Source: Psychromarinibacter halotolerans (GTDB lineage: Bacteria > Pseudomonadota > Alphaproteobacteria > Rhodobacterales > Rhodobacteraceae). Taken from it: 64,000 bases of DNA. The notes under the pieces were generated by a model. It saw nothing but the letters and a program-made list of their open reading frames with translations, had not been told where the DNA came from and did not search any database. The DNA is taken from the NCBI RefSeq assembly GCF_029168315.1, contig NZ_JARGYD010000008.1, positions 62,001-126,000 on the forward strand, given 5' to 3'. The position numbers and the translations under genes were made by a program. This document shows positions 43,301 to 51,732 of the stretch, one piece after another. Position 1 is the first letter of the stretch; each line of letters opens with the position of its first letter.

Positions 43301-43785
43301 ACTACGCGGCGCGGCACGCGACTTATGGGCCGGTGCGCACCTTGCCGACGCTTAACTTCTTCTACGGGATGGAACCGGGCGAAGAGATCTCGCCCGAAAT
43401 CGAGCCCGGCGTGATGCTGGAAATCCGGCTGTCGGCCCTGTCCGAGACCAACGAGGACGGCGACGTCCGCGTGTTCTTCGAACTGAACGGCCAGCCCCGC
43501 GTGATCCGCGTGCCGAACCGCAAGGCGGGCGGCGCATCGACGGTGCGGCCCAAGGCCGAGGTCGGCAACCCGAACCATGTCGGCGCGCCGATGCCCGGCG
43601 TCGTCGCAACCGTCGCGGCGCAGGCAGGGGCGAAGGTCAAGCAGGGCGATCTGCTGCTGACCATCGAGGCGATGAAGATGGAAACCGGCCTTCATGCCGA
43701 AAGGGATGCTACGGTGAAGGCGGTTCACGTCTCGCCCGGCGCGCAGATCGACGCGAAGGACCTGCTGGTCGAGTTCGAGGACTGA
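40339..43785 (+). CDS. pyc: Pyruvate carboxylase
   Basis: This 1148-residue multi-domain anaplerotic enzyme makes oxaloacetate from pyruvate, bicarbonate and ATP. The biotin-carboxylase domain (residues 1-about 460) has LKASWGGGGRGMRPIM, KMIMKARHVEVQILGD and FIEVNPRVQVEHTVTEEVTG. The carboxyltransferase domain (about 530-800) has TDTTMRDGHQSLLATRMR and HFHTHDTAGIAAGTILAAAEAGVDAVDCA. The C-terminal biotinyl domain has IEAMKMETGLHAE with the biotinylated Lys. Length is typical. The GTG start (AAGAAGATCCTGATCG follows) has GGGGG upstream. Confidence 0.96.
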   Translation: MADFKKILIANRGEIAIRVMRAANELGKRTVAIFAEEDKLSLHRFKADEAYKIGEGMGPVAAYLSIEEIIRVAKMCGADAIHPGYGLLSENPDFVDACAANGITFIGPKSDTMRALGDKASARKVAIKAGVPVIPATEVLGDDMKAIAKEAEEIGYPMMLKASWGGGGRGMRPIMGPDELESKVKEGRREAEAAFGNGEGYLEKMIMKARHVEVQILGDQEGNIYHLWERDCSVQRRNQKVVERAPAPYLSPAQRETLCNLGKKIAEAVNYECAGTIEFLMDMESGEFYFIEVNPRVQVEHTVTEEVTGIDIVRAQILIAEGKSLTEATGVASQYDVQLDGHAIQCRITTEDPQNNFIPDYGRITAYRGATGMGIRLDGGTAYSGAVITRYYDSLLEKITAWAPTPEAAIKRIDRALREFRIRGVATNIDFVINLLRHPTFLSNEYHTKFIDQTPELFDFKPRRDRATRLLTYIADITVNGHPETEGRPKPHPELKPARVPELKLGTPPPGTRQILEEKGPKGLADWMLDQKRLLITDTTMRDGHQSLLATRMRSIDMIKAAPAYAANLPELFSVECWGGATFDVAYRFLQECPWQRLRDIRAAMPNLLTQMLLRGSNGVGYTVYPDNVVKAFTKQAAESGVDIFRVFDSLNWVENMRVSMDAVLETDKVLEGTVCYTGDLFDAARPKYDLKYYVTMAKELEKSGAHVLGVKDMAGLLKPVAARTLFKALKEEISIPIHFHTHDTAGIAAGTILAAAEAGVDAVDCAMDALSGNTSQATLGTVVEILAQTERDTGLDVEAIRAMSNYWEAVRGQYAAFESGMQAPASEVYLHEMPGGQFTNLKAQARSLGLEERWHEVAEMYAEVNLMFGDIVKVTPSSKVVGDMALMMVSQGLTRAQVEDPKTEVSFPDSVIDMMKGNLGQPPGGFPDAILKKVLKGEKPNTERPGAHLAAEDLEAKRAELAEKFPDEEFDDEDLNGYLMYPKVFTDYAARHATYGPVRTLPTLNFFYGMEPGEEISPEIEPGVMLEIRLSALSETNEDGDVRVFFELNGQPRVIRVPNRKAGGASTVRPKAEVGNPNHVGAPMPGVVATVAAQAGAKVKQGDLLLTIEAMKMETGLHAERDATVKAVHVSPGAQIDAKDLLVEFED

Positions 43786-43813
43786 TCGCCATCCCGACCA
43801 CAGGACACCACGC

Positions 43814-44356
43814 ATGACGGGCGTGCACTGGGCCGCTTGGGCCATCGGGGCCGGCTATGTCGCCGGCTTCCTTGCACTGACCTTACTGGCCTCGCGCCGG
43901 GCCGGGCGCAGCCTTTGGCTGTTCGACCGTCCCGGCCAGTCCGGTCCTGCTTGGGGCTTCCGGCTGGCCTTTGCCGCGCTGGTCCTGTGGCCGCTGGCCG
44001 GGCCCGGATGGTCGTCCGCCGCGCTTTGGCTGCTGCCGGTGGCGCTTGGCGCTGGGTTCGCGCTGTTCTCGCAGGCCTACATGGGCAGATCGTGGCGCAT
44101 CGGCACGGCCGAGGGCGAATTGGGCGCGCTGGTCGACGGCGGCCCGTTCCGCCTGTCGCGCAATCCGACCTTCGTGGGACAGATCCTGTTGGCTTGGGGT
44201 CTGGTGCCGCTGGCGGGCCTGCCGATGCTGGCGGGCGCAGTGCTGATGACGGTGTCCGCCGTGCTTCAGGTTCGGTCCGAAGAACGGGTGCTGTCGCTTG
44301 ATCCCGCATGGCGCGACTTCGCCGATCGCACACCAAGGTGGATTGGACCGATCTGA
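43814..44356 (+). CDS. ICMT/PEMT-family membrane methyltransferase-like protein
   Basis: This 180-residue integral membrane protein has four or five helices. Its C-terminal block YMGRSWRIGTAEGELGALVDGGPFRLSRNPTFVGQILLAWG contains the RxxRNPxFxG pattern of the isoprenylcysteine/phospholipid methyltransferase fold, which binds S-adenosylmethionine. Bacterial members modify lipids or are uncharacterised. It lies 28 bp after pyc in the same direction; a functional link is not evident. Confidence 0.75.
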   Translation: MTGVHWAAWAIGAGYVAGFLALTLLASRRAGRSLWLFDRPGQSGPAWGFRLAFAALVLWPLAGPGWSSAALWLLPVALGAGFALFSQAYMGRSWRIGTAEGELGALVDGGPFRLSRNPTFVGQILLAWGLVPLAGLPMLAGAVLMTVSAVLQVRSEERVLSLDPAWRDFADRTPRWIGPI

Positions 44357-44428
44357 TCCACGCGGGGGCGCTTGCCGTGGCGGCAGCGCATGGCATGCTG
44401 GGCAATGTCCTGACACGGAGCCTTAGCG

Positions 44429-44818
44429 ATGCCCCCTTCCATCACTGCCATCTACGCCAGCCTGCTGGCCCTGCTGTTCCTTGGCCTGTCCGCATGGGTG
44501 ATCCGGGGGCGTTATGCGTTCCGGGTCAGCCAAGGGGATGGCGGAGAGGCGTTACTGGCGCGGCGCATCCGCGCCCACGGAAACTGCGCGGAATACGCCC
44601 CTATCGGCGTTCTCATGCTGTTGCTGGCAGAATTGCAGGGCATGTCCCCTGCCCTGCTGCACCTGTTCGGCCTGATGCTGGTCGCCGGTCGGCTGTCGCA
44701 CGCCATCGGGTTCGGACGCACCCCGCAGATCAGTCGGCTGAGGATCGCGGGTATGGTTCTGACGGTGGTCGCGATCACGCTAGCCGCAATTGGGAATCTG
44801 GTGCTCGCGATTTTCTAA
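44429..44818 (+). CDS. MAPEG-family membrane protein
   Basis: This 129-residue protein has four hydrophobic segments and the MAPEG signature around LARRIRAHGNCAEYAPIGVLMLLLAELQG (R-x2-R-A-H-x-N-x2-E). MAPEG proteins in eukaryotes metabolise eicosanoids and glutathione conjugates; bacterial ones are mostly uncharacterised. The GC-rich sequence and position after the ICMT gene suggest a small membrane-enzyme cluster. Confidence 0.85.
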   Translation: MPPSITAIYASLLALLFLGLSAWVIRGRYAFRVSQGDGGEALLARRIRAHGNCAEYAPIGVLMLLLAELQGMSPALLHLFGLMLVAGRLSHAIGFGRTPQISRLRIAGMVLTVVAITLAAIGNLVLAIF

Positions 44819-45052
44819 CCACATCCCACAAAGCTTGAGGCCATGTCGGCCCCGTTCGCCTGCCCGAAAGCCACCGCCGGCAATGACATCGCAGTGATGA
44901 GGGTCGCGAACCTGCGTCACCAGAAACCGCGGAACGCACGGCGGGCCATGCCGTAGCGGCATCGGAAAAAATCGGTGGGACGGGTCAAAAACCTGCATTT
45001 TTCCTCTTGCAGCCCCCCGCCGTTCTTTATATCTCACGCCTCACCCAAGGAC

Positions 45053-45127
45053 GCGGGCGTAGCTCAGGGGTAGAGCATTACCTTGCCAAGGTAAGGGTCG
45101 TGAGTTCGAATCTCATCGCCCGCTCCA
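45053..45127 (+). tRNA. tRNA-Gly (anticodon GCC)
   Basis: The 72-base body plus encoded CCA folds as a standard cloverleaf: acceptor GCGGGCG / CGCCCGC, D-arm with GCTCAGGGGTAGAGC, anticodon stem ACCTT-GCC-AAGGT with anticodon GCC, and T-arm with GTTCGAATC. CCA is at 45125-45127. It is a good potential integration site; the next 0.95 kb is gene-poor. Confidence 0.97.
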
Positions 45128-45159
45128 ATATCTCTCCGGATGGAGAGGGGTGTGACAAA

Positions 45160-45184
45160 GGGCTGCCTTCGGGCAGCCCTTTTG
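45160..45184 (+). terminator. Terminator after tRNA-Gly
   Basis: An 8-bp stem GGGCTGCC / GGCAGCCC with a TTCG loop is followed by TTTT, 33 bp past the tRNA 3' end. Confidence 0.9.
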
Positions 45185-46145
45185 TGTTTCAGACAAACGT
45201 TCACGCCCATTCCCACCCAGCCTTGGCGCTACCCCCGGTGAACCTTCTGCTGATGCGTGGCCACATCAAACGACACCGGCATCCGAGGCTCGCGGCAAAT
45301 CCTGCCGTCCCGACCCAAGAACCAAACCAAACGCAAATGAACTGGACGCCACCCCAAGCCCTGCGACGGAAAGGCGAAACGCATGTCCACTGTCACCGTC
45401 TGGCCGATGATCTCGCAACTTGCCCGATGGCATCGGTCCGGATCTGGCGACGTTCCGGCTCTTTTGAGAAGGGCGCGGATGACGACGGGGGCAAATTCGC
45501 AATCAAGACAGGCGCGGCATTAAATCCGTCAAAAACTGTCGGCCATAGCCAGCCAAGCCAATCATACACATGCCGATGGCAGAATTGTTTCACAACATTA
45601 CAGTCAATCACGCTAGAAGTAAGAGTTTCGATTAAGAAACTACTCTGACTTACTTCAAAGAACTGTCATTCAGACAGGCGGCCCGAAGGCTCTGGAGTCA
45701 GCCGCGCAAGGCGACAAGCGAGATTGCGCCGATCTCAGAGACCCCTAGGATTTATCTTTTCCCAGCGCGACACGCACAGGTTGAAACGGGGATGTAACCC
45801 GCCTTTTGCATTAACAAAACAAGGGAAATCGGGATCTTGGGCGGCTCACACGCCGTCACCGATTCGGAAATCCGCGACGACCGCGCCTTCACCGGCGGCA
45901 GCGACACAGCCCCGACGCGTTCCCATTCCGCCTTCGGAATCGGCAGACTTGGCGGAAAAATGCCAAACCGCCATAAATATTGACTACTTACCAAGTTCCT
46001 CTGCGTCACTCGCCTGTTGATAATTTAAACCTCCTCAAAACCAGTCTTTGCTGATAGGTATTGAGCAGTCCTACTTGGTGAGTGCTCGCTGCGGGGTGGT
46101 TCCTGCAGCACGGTTGATGGGTTGGTTCTCGCTTGGGGGCGTATT
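45185..46145. other. Gene-poor 0.96-kb region between tRNA-Gly and the sugar transferase
   Basis: No supported gene. Short frames exist on both strands but none has a convincing start or conserved look. The second half (45600-46080) is richer in A/T. Notable: an inverted pair ACTTACCAAGT (45986-45996) and ACTTGGTGAGT (46073-46083), 10 of 11 positions matching, 76 bp apart, upstream of the sugar-transferase gene. It may be regulatory DNA or the remains of an inserted element next to the tRNA. Confidence 0.4.
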
Positions 46146-46841
46146 GTGAGCCAGATAGATTTTCATGACAGCGCGGTGCCTATTCACCGCGAACAGGCTG
46201 CACCTTCGATCCGGCCAGCGCACCGTGGCTATCGGGTATTTGGAAAACGGGTGGCGGACCTTCTGGCCTGCGCCTTTCTTCTCCCCATCTGCATCCCGCT
46301 GATCGCTGTGTTCTGGCTGCTGATCCGGCGCGACGGCGGTCCCGGGTTCTTCCTGCAGGACCGCGTCGGGCGGAACGGCGAAACCTTCAAGTGCTACAAG
46401 CTGCGCACGATGGTCGTGAACGCCGAGTCCGTGCTGGACGAGATGTGTAAGAAAGACCCCGAGCTGGCGGCGGAATGGAAGCGGGATCAGAAGCTTCAGA
46501 TCGACCCGCGCATCACACGGCTGGGCGCGTTCATGCGCAAGACCAGCATCGACGAGCTGCCGCAGATCTTCAACGTGCTGACCGGGGACATGAGCCTTGT
46601 GGGCCCCCGCCCGATGCTGACCAACCAGCGCGAGCTTTATACCTCTGCCGGGGGTGGCACCGGCTACTTCGCCATGCGCCCCGGCATCACCGGCCCGTGG
46701 CAGGTCGACGGTCGCGGCGAAACCGCGTTCGTGGATCGCATCGGCTATGACAACCGCTATTGGGCCGAAGTGTCCTTCGGCAAGGACCTGTCCTACCTCG
46801 CGCGCACCGTGAAGGTTCTGCTGCGCCAGACTGGCGCCTGA
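46146..46841 (+). CDS. Undecaprenyl-phosphate sugar-1-phosphate transferase (ExoY-like)
   Basis: This 231-residue bacterial sugar transferase starts exopolysaccharide assembly by moving a sugar phosphate to undecaprenyl phosphate in the inner membrane. It has one N-terminal membrane segment (VADLLACAFLLPICIPLIAVFWLLI), then FFLQDRVGRNGETFKCYKLRTMV, RLGAFMRKTSIDELPQIFNVLTGDMSLVGPRPML and the C-terminal PGITGPWQVDGRG. The start is uncertain: GTG at 46146 follows a GGGGG by about 8 bp, while TTG at 46122 would add 8 codons. The manB-manC genes nearby support a polysaccharide role. Confidence 0.88.
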   Translation: MSQIDFHDSAVPIHREQAAPSIRPAHRGYRVFGKRVADLLACAFLLPICIPLIAVFWLLIRRDGGPGFFLQDRVGRNGETFKCYKLRTMVVNAESVLDEMCKKDPELAAEWKRDQKLQIDPRITRLGAFMRKTSIDELPQIFNVLTGDMSLVGPRPMLTNQRELYTSAGGGTGYFAMRPGITGPWQVDGRGETAFVDRIGYDNRYWAEVSFGKDLSYLARTVKVLLRQTGA

Positions 46842-46892
46842 CAGGTATTCCCTGGATCGGATCGCGTTCGGGGCCGGATTGTCGCGGCCCCG

Positions 46893-48254
46893 TCAGCCCA
46901 ATTCCTGCTTCAGCCGATCAAGGTGCGCGGTCACCAGTTCCTCTGCCCGGTCCGGGCTGGACGCCTCGGCATAGCAGCGGAACTCTGGCGCGTTGCCGGA
47001 CGGGCGCAGGTGCACGATCTCGTCCCCGTCGAAGCTGACACGCAGACCGTCGGTCAGATCGGTGCCGGTTTCGGCCCCCACCCCGGTAAAGAACGCCGCG
47101 CGCCGCGACGGGTCGTCGGTCATCTCGGCAAGGAAGCGTTGCGACGTTTCCGGCTCGATCCCCGCGATGCGGTCGGCGGCGGTGAAACGGCGGGGCATGG
47201 TCGCCACAAGGTCGGCCAGTGACATCCCCTTCGCAGCCGCGCTGGCCAGCGGGGCCACCATCGGCAACAGGCTGTCGCGCGTCGCCAGCGGCGACAGGCG
47301 ACCGGTGTCGAAGCCCAGCAGGAAGCCGCCGTTCGCCTCGTACCCGACGACCTTCTCGCCTGCGTGGGTGTCCATCGCGGCGATCACGAAGGGCGAGCCG
47401 ATGCGCGTGCGGTCGACGCGGGCAAAGCCCATTCCGTCGACGGCGGTGTTCGAAGACACCGGCGTGCAGATCACCTGCGCGCCCAGCGCCTTGGCGGTCA
47501 GCGGCCCAAGCACGTCACCGGGCACGATCCGTCCGGTGGCATCGGTCACCATCGGCCGGTCGGCATCGCCGTCGGTCGAGATCACCGCGTCCAGCCCGTG
47601 GTCGGCACACCAATCGGCCAGCATCGCGCGGGTGTCCGGATCGACCGCCTCGGTGTCGACGGGGATGAATTCGTCGGATCGGGCAAGCGGCACGGCGGTC
47701 GCGCCCAGTGCCTCGACCACCGCCACCATGATGTCGCGCGCGACCGAGCTGTGCTGGTAGACGCCGATGGTCAGCCCCGCCAGTGCGTCGTGCCCGAAGG
47801 CGTCGGCATAGCGTGCGACATAGGCCGGGGCCGCGTCGTGGTCCTGTACCGGGGCCGAACCGCCCTGCGGCGCCGCGCCCAGCGCGCCGGTGATCCGCGC
47901 CTCGTCATCCTTCGAGACTTCGCCCCCTGGCAGGTAGAACTTCAGGCCGTTGCGGTCGGCGGGGATGTGGCTGCCGGTGACCATCACCGCCGCCTGCCCC
48001 GCGCCCATCGACGCCAGCGCCAGCGCGGGTGTCGGCGCCGGGCCAACCCGCGTCACCGGCAGCCCAAGGTCGGTCGCCGCCGCCGTCACCGCCGCCGCGA
48101 TGCGCGGGGACGAGGCGCGCAGGTCCTCGCCCACATAAACCCCGCCGCCGGTATCGCACGACGTCAGGAAGGCGCGGGTGTAATCCGCGACCAGCTCGTC
48201 GGTCAGCTCTGTCACCAGCCCGCGCAGGCCGCTTGTTCCGAACTTGGGCGCCAT
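46893..48254 (-). CDS. manB: Phosphomannomutase/phosphoglucomutase
   Basis: This 453-residue alpha-D-phosphohexomutase interconverts mannose 6-phosphate and mannose 1-phosphate (and possibly glucose forms). The active-site serine Ser95 is in VMVTGSHIPADRNGLKFY, the metal loop is STDGDADRPM, and the sugar loop is YEANGGFLL; the C-terminal phosphate-binding loop RPSGNAPEFRCYAE is intact. It is followed 12 bp upstream by manC on the same strand, so both feed GDP-mannose synthesis. Confidence 0.9.
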   Translation of the reverse strand: MAPKFGTSGLRGLVTELTDELVADYTRAFLTSCDTGGGVYVGEDLRASSPRIAAAVTAAATDLGLPVTRVGPAPTPALALASMGAGQAAVMVTGSHIPADRNGLKFYLPGGEVSKDDEARITGALGAAPQGGSAPVQDHDAAPAYVARYADAFGHDALAGLTIGVYQHSSVARDIMVAVVEALGATAVPLARSDEFIPVDTEAVDPDTRAMLADWCADHGLDAVISTDGDADRPMVTDATGRIVPGDVLGPLTAKALGAQVICTPVSSNTAVDGMGFARVDRTRIGSPFVIAAMDTHAGEKVVGYEANGGFLLGFDTGRLSPLATRDSLLPMVAPLASAAAKGMSLADLVATMPRRFTAADRIAGIEPETSQRFLAEMTDDPSRRAAFFTGVGAETGTDLTDGLRVSFDGDEIVHLRPSGNAPEFRCYAEASSPDRAEELVTAHLDRLKQELG

Positions 48255-48266
48255 CGTCCCCTCTCC

Positions 48267-49679
48267 TCAGGTCCGTGCGTAGATATCGTCGTAACGGGTG
48301 ATGTCGTCCTCGGCGAGGTAACTGCCCGTCTGGATCTCGATCAGTACCATCGGGACAATTCCCGGATTGGCAAGGCGGTGCTTTTCGCCCAGCGGCACAT
48401 AGATCGACTGGTTCTCGGTCAGCAGCCGTTCGGTTTCGCCGATTGTGACCTTGGCGGTGCCCTCGACCACGATCCAGTGTTCGGCCCGGTGGTGGTGCGA
48501 TTGCAGCGACAGCGCCGCCCCCGGCTGCACGACGATCCGCTTTACCTGAAAGCGGTCGCCGCCGACCAGCGTCTCGACCCAGCCCCACGGGCGGTGGTCT
48601 TTCGGAAAGCTCTCGGCCTGCGCCGCGCCCCGGTCCTTCAACGCAGAGACCGCGATCTTCACGTCCTGCGCCCGGCTGGCGTCGGCCACCAGCACCGCGT
48701 CGGGCATCGCGACGGCAACGATGTTCTGCAGGCCGATCCCGACCAGCGCCTGACCTTCGGCCTCGGACCGCAGCAGCGTATCCTCGCAGTCAATCGCCAG
48801 CGCGTTGCCCGCCTGCGCCACCCCGGTGTCGTCTGCCGTCTCGCGCCAGACCGCGTACCAGTCGCCAAGGTCGGACCAGCGCCCGTCGAACGGCACCACC
48901 GACAGGTTGTCGGCCCGTTCCATCACCGCGTAGTCGATCGAGATATCGTCGGCGCCTTCCCATGCCTCGGGATCGAGCCGCAGAAACCCAAGATCTTCGC
49001 GGCCCTTGTCCAGCGCCGCGCCCACAGGCTCCATAAGATCCGGCGCATGGGCGCGGAAAGCATCAAGGATGGTGCGGACCGAGAACAGGAAGATCCCCGC
49101 GTTCCACAGGAACCGCCCGGCGTCCAGCATGGCGCTTGCCTTGTCCTCGTCCGGCTTTTCGACGAACCGCACAAGATCCTGCACCCCTTCGCCGCCGGCC
49201 TCTGCCAGTTCCAGCCAACCATAGCCGGTTTCCGGGCGGTCGGGCGCGATGCCGAAGGTGACCATGCGCCCCGCGCGCGCTGCTTCGGCGCCGGTCTCCA
49301 GCACGGCGTGGAACGCCTCTGGCTCGGGGATGACGTGGTCCGAGGGCGCGACCAGCATCAGCGCGTCGGGATCGGTTTTTTCCAGCCACAGCGCGGCGGC
49401 CAGTACGGCGGGGGCCGTGTTGCGGCCTTCGGGCTCGATCAGGATGGCGCCGGGGTCGATCCCCGCGCCGCCAAGCTGTTCCGTGACGATGAACCGGAAT
49501 TCCGATGCCGTGACCACCAAAGGCGGCGCGAACCCCTCGCCCGACAGCCGCTTTGCCGAGGCCTGGAACAGGCTTTCCCGCCCAAGGAACGGCGCGAATT
49601 GCTTTGGATAGGATTTGCGCGACAGCGGCCACAGGCGTGTGCCCGAGCCGCCGCAAAGGAGAACAGGGGTTATCGTCAA
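48267..49679 (-). CDS. manC: Mannose-1-phosphate guanylyltransferase (/mannose-6-phosphate isomerase)
   Basis: This 470-residue ManC/AlgA-type enzyme makes GDP-mannose. The nucleotidyltransferase part starts PVLLCGGSGTRLWPLSRKSYPKQF and has VAPSDHVIPEPEAF and FVEKPDEDKA; the C-terminal cupin has SLQSHHHRAEHWIVVEGTAKVTIGE, the isomerase metal site. The TTG at 49679, with GGAG five bases upstream, gives a family-typical start; a longer upstream frame does not. It is upstream of manB in an operon, presumably for exopolysaccharide. Confidence 0.9.
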   Translation of the reverse strand: MTITPVLLCGGSGTRLWPLSRKSYPKQFAPFLGRESLFQASAKRLSGEGFAPPLVVTASEFRFIVTEQLGGAGIDPGAILIEPEGRNTAPAVLAAALWLEKTDPDALMLVAPSDHVIPEPEAFHAVLETGAEAARAGRMVTFGIAPDRPETGYGWLELAEAGGEGVQDLVRFVEKPDEDKASAMLDAGRFLWNAGIFLFSVRTILDAFRAHAPDLMEPVGAALDKGREDLGFLRLDPEAWEGADDISIDYAVMERADNLSVVPFDGRWSDLGDWYAVWRETADDTGVAQAGNALAIDCEDTLLRSEAEGQALVGIGLQNIVAVAMPDAVLVADASRAQDVKIAVSALKDRGAAQAESFPKDHRPWGWVETLVGGDRFQVKRIVVQPGAALSLQSHHHRAEHWIVVEGTAKVTIGETERLLTENQSIYVPLGEKHRLANPGIVPMVLIEIQTGSYLAEDDITRYDDIYART

Positions 49680-49834
49680 AACAGCTCCATCCCGGAAATC
49701 GGTGTCATGCAGTCGGTATCGCCATCGAAATCGTCGGCAGCCCGACGTTGGGAATGACAATAGCCTGCGACCCTACCGAGACAACCAGCAACCCGGCCCC
49801 TATACTGCCCCGATCCGGCGGGTCGGCGTCCGGT

Positions 49835-50314
49835 TCAGAGCATCCCGTCGTAGCGGACAAGCAGCGACAGAAGCGTATCCAATTCCTTGCGGGTCAGCCC
49901 GGTTTCGGCGAAGGCGCGGCGCTCTTCCGCCTCGACTTGCCGCAGTGCAACATCGCCCAGCGCGACGCCCGCCTCGGTGATCGCGACCGGCCGCGATCGC
50001 TTGTCCTCTGCCCCGTCGGGGCGGGTCACAAGGCCTTTTTCCTCCAGAGATCGCAGCACCTGCGTCATGCCCCCAGAGGATATCACCAATGCATCATACA
50101 GCATGGACGGCGTCATGGGTTTGCCTTCCGCCTCGGTGCGAAGGATCATCAGAACCTCGAACTCTGTCGGGTTAAGATCATGTTTTCGCATAACCTTTCT
50201 AGCCCTCCGCGCGACGACCTGCCCGGTATGCTGCACGACTCCCGACACTGCGAGCACGTCGTGATCAAGGTCGGGCCAGTGGCATTGAACCCTCAGTTTT
50301 CTGTCTTCACCCAT
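49835..50314 (-). CDS. MarR-family transcriptional regulator
   Basis: This 159-residue winged-helix repressor has VMRKHDLNPTEFEVLMILRTEAEGKPMTPSMLYDALVISSGGMTQVLRSLEEKGLVTRPDGAEDKRSRPVAITEAG, with the D-x-R-S wing intact. It is divergent from a complete RND efflux operon, so it likely represses that operon and itself. I chose ATG 50314 because earlier codons in the open frame lack family similarity. Two palindromes lie in the shared gap (50357-50374, 50420-50440). Confidence 0.88.
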   Translation of the reverse strand: MGEDRKLRVQCHWPDLDHDVLAVSGVVQHTGQVVARRARKVMRKHDLNPTEFEVLMILRTEAEGKPMTPSMLYDALVISSGGMTQVLRSLEEKGLVTRPDGAEDKRSRPVAITEAGVALGDVALRQVEAEERRAFAETGLTRKELDTLLSLLVRYDGML

Positions 50315-50356
50315 CTTCAGGCATTTCTCCCCTTGCCCCCTCCGGCCCAAGTTCAA

Positions 50357-50374
50357 TATCTTAGAAGAAAGATA
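50357..50374. promoter_or_regulatory. MarR-type operator candidate
   Basis: TATCTTAGAAGAAAGATA has perfect 6-bp arms TATCTT / AAGATA with a 6-bp spacer, an AT-rich dyad of the size bound by MarR dimers. It lies 43 bp before the marR start and 90 bp before the efflux operon. Confidence 0.55.
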
Positions 50375-50419
50375 AATGCGACGGAAATGTTTCCCTCGCG
50401 CGTAGAGACAGACGAACAC

Positions 50420-50440
50420 CGCCGCTGCACTGCAGCGGCG
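50420..50440. repeat. Perfect 21-bp palindrome before the efflux operon
   Basis: Arms CGCCGCTGCA (50420-50429) and TGCAGCGGCG (50431-50440) flank a single C. This strong dyad ends 23 bp before the chosen start of the efflux adaptor and 10 bp before its ribosome-binding site, so it could be a second operator or an mRNA hairpin that limits translation. Confidence 0.6.
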
Positions 50441-50463
50441 AAATGCATGTAAGGGGACCCGGT

Positions 50464-51726
50464 TTGAAGGTTTCAGGAAAAGACGCGCGGACACGGCGCG
50501 AAGATAGTCGCGTGGTGCGCCCGTTCGCTCACCTGTTTCATGTCGCCGCGCTGGTCGCGGCGGGCTGGGCGGCCTCGCCCGCGCTGGCGCAGATGCCCGG
50601 CGGCGGTGGCCCCACGAATGTCGGCGTGATCGAACTGGACGAAGCGCGGGTGCCCTACTCGGTCACGCTTCCCGGACGCGCGGTCGCCTTCGAGGAAACC
50701 GACATCCGGCCCCGCGTTGCCGGTGTGATCTCCGAAATCGTGTACGAACCCGGCACCGAGGTCGAAGTCGGCGACGTGTTGTTCCGGATCGAGGGCGACA
50801 CCTTCGCCGCCGATCTTGCAGCCGCCGAAGCCACCGTTGCCAGTGCCGAGGCGTCGGTCTCGGCCGCGGAAACCACGCTGGCCCGATACGAAAGCCTTTC
50901 GGGCACCGGCGTGACCGCCGAAACCGTCGAGAACGCCCGCGTGACGCTGGCGCAGGCCGAGGCGACGCTTAGCTCTGCCCGCGCGGCGCGCGACCTTGCG
51001 CAGCTGAACTTCGACCGCACCGAGATCCGCAGCCCGATCACCGGCATCGTGGACATCGCGAACGTGTCCGTCGGCGCGCTGGTGACGGCGAACCAGACAA
51101 ACGCGCTGACCACGGTCACGCGTATCGATCCGATCTATGTCGATGTGCAGGAAAGCAGCCGACGGGTTCAGACGATCCGCGACCGGGTCGAGGCAGGCAC
51201 CCTTGCGCCGGGCGAGAACCTGGACGTGTCGCTGCAACTGGAAACCGGGAACACCTATGCGATGCCGGGCACGCTGGTCACCGGCGGCACCTCTGTGTCC
51301 ACGACCACCGGCACCTCTATCTTCCGCTTCCGGTTCGACAATCCGGACAGAGAAATCCTGCCCGGCCAGTTCCTTCGGGTCGACATCACGCTGGGCGAAA
51401 CCCCCGCGATCCTTGTACCGCAACGCGCCACGTCGCGTGCCGCCGACGGCACCCTGACGGCCTTCATCGCGGTCGACGGCGTTGCCGAGGAACGCACGCT
51501 GACGGAAACCGGCGTCTACCAGAACGCATGGATCGTGACCGACGGCGTGTCGGACGGCGAGATGCTGATCATGGATGGCCTGACCAACCTGAGCGCCGGC
51601 GCAGAGGTGCAGACCGTTCCGGTGACGATCTCGGAAGACGGTGTCGTCTCGGACGTCGCCACGGCGGATGCGTCGGAAGACACCGCCGAAGAACCGGCGA
51701 CGGAAACTCCGGACGAGGACGGCTAA
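50464..51726 (+). CDS. RND efflux periplasmic adaptor (membrane fusion protein)
   Basis: This 420-residue adaptor joins the RND pump to its outer-membrane channel. A signal segment ends at ALAQ (about residue 42). Lipoyl/barrel-sandwich halves flank a coiled-coil hairpin: DIRPRVAGVISEIVYEPGTEVEVGDVLFRIE, then Ala/Glu-rich helices TVASAEASVSAAETTLARYESLSGTGVTAETVENARVTLAQAEATL, then LNFDRTEIRSPITGIVDIANVSVGALVT. The tail is acidic and Thr-rich. The TTG at 50464 follows AAGGGGA by 6-7 bp; an upstream in-frame ATG (50443) is the alternative. First gene of the efflux operon. Confidence 0.9.
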   Translation: MKVSGKDARTRREDSRVVRPFAHLFHVAALVAAGWAASPALAQMPGGGGPTNVGVIELDEARVPYSVTLPGRAVAFEETDIRPRVAGVISEIVYEPGTEVEVGDVLFRIEGDTFAADLAAAEATVASAEASVSAAETTLARYESLSGTGVTAETVENARVTLAQAEATLSSARAARDLAQLNFDRTEIRSPITGIVDIANVSVGALVTANQTNALTTVTRIDPIYVDVQESSRRVQTIRDRVEAGTLAPGENLDVSLQLETGNTYAMPGTLVTGGTSVSTTTGTSIFRFRFDNPDREILPGQFLRVDITLGETPAILVPQRATSRAADGTLTAFIAVDGVAEERTLTETGVYQNAWIVTDGVSDGEMLIMDGLTNLSAGAEVQTVPVTISEDGVVSDVATADASEDTAEEPATETPDEDG

Positions 51727-51732
51727 GACATC

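Noticed and set aside
45393..45611. 72-codon minus-strand frame after tRNA-Gly
   Set aside because: It has no ribosome-binding site, no motif and no conserved context.
45752..46009. 85-codon minus-strand frame in the gene-poor region
   Set aside because: The translation looks vaguely like recurring hypothetical proteins near mobile elements, but there is no start signal or motif; I cannot call it a gene or an IS remnant.
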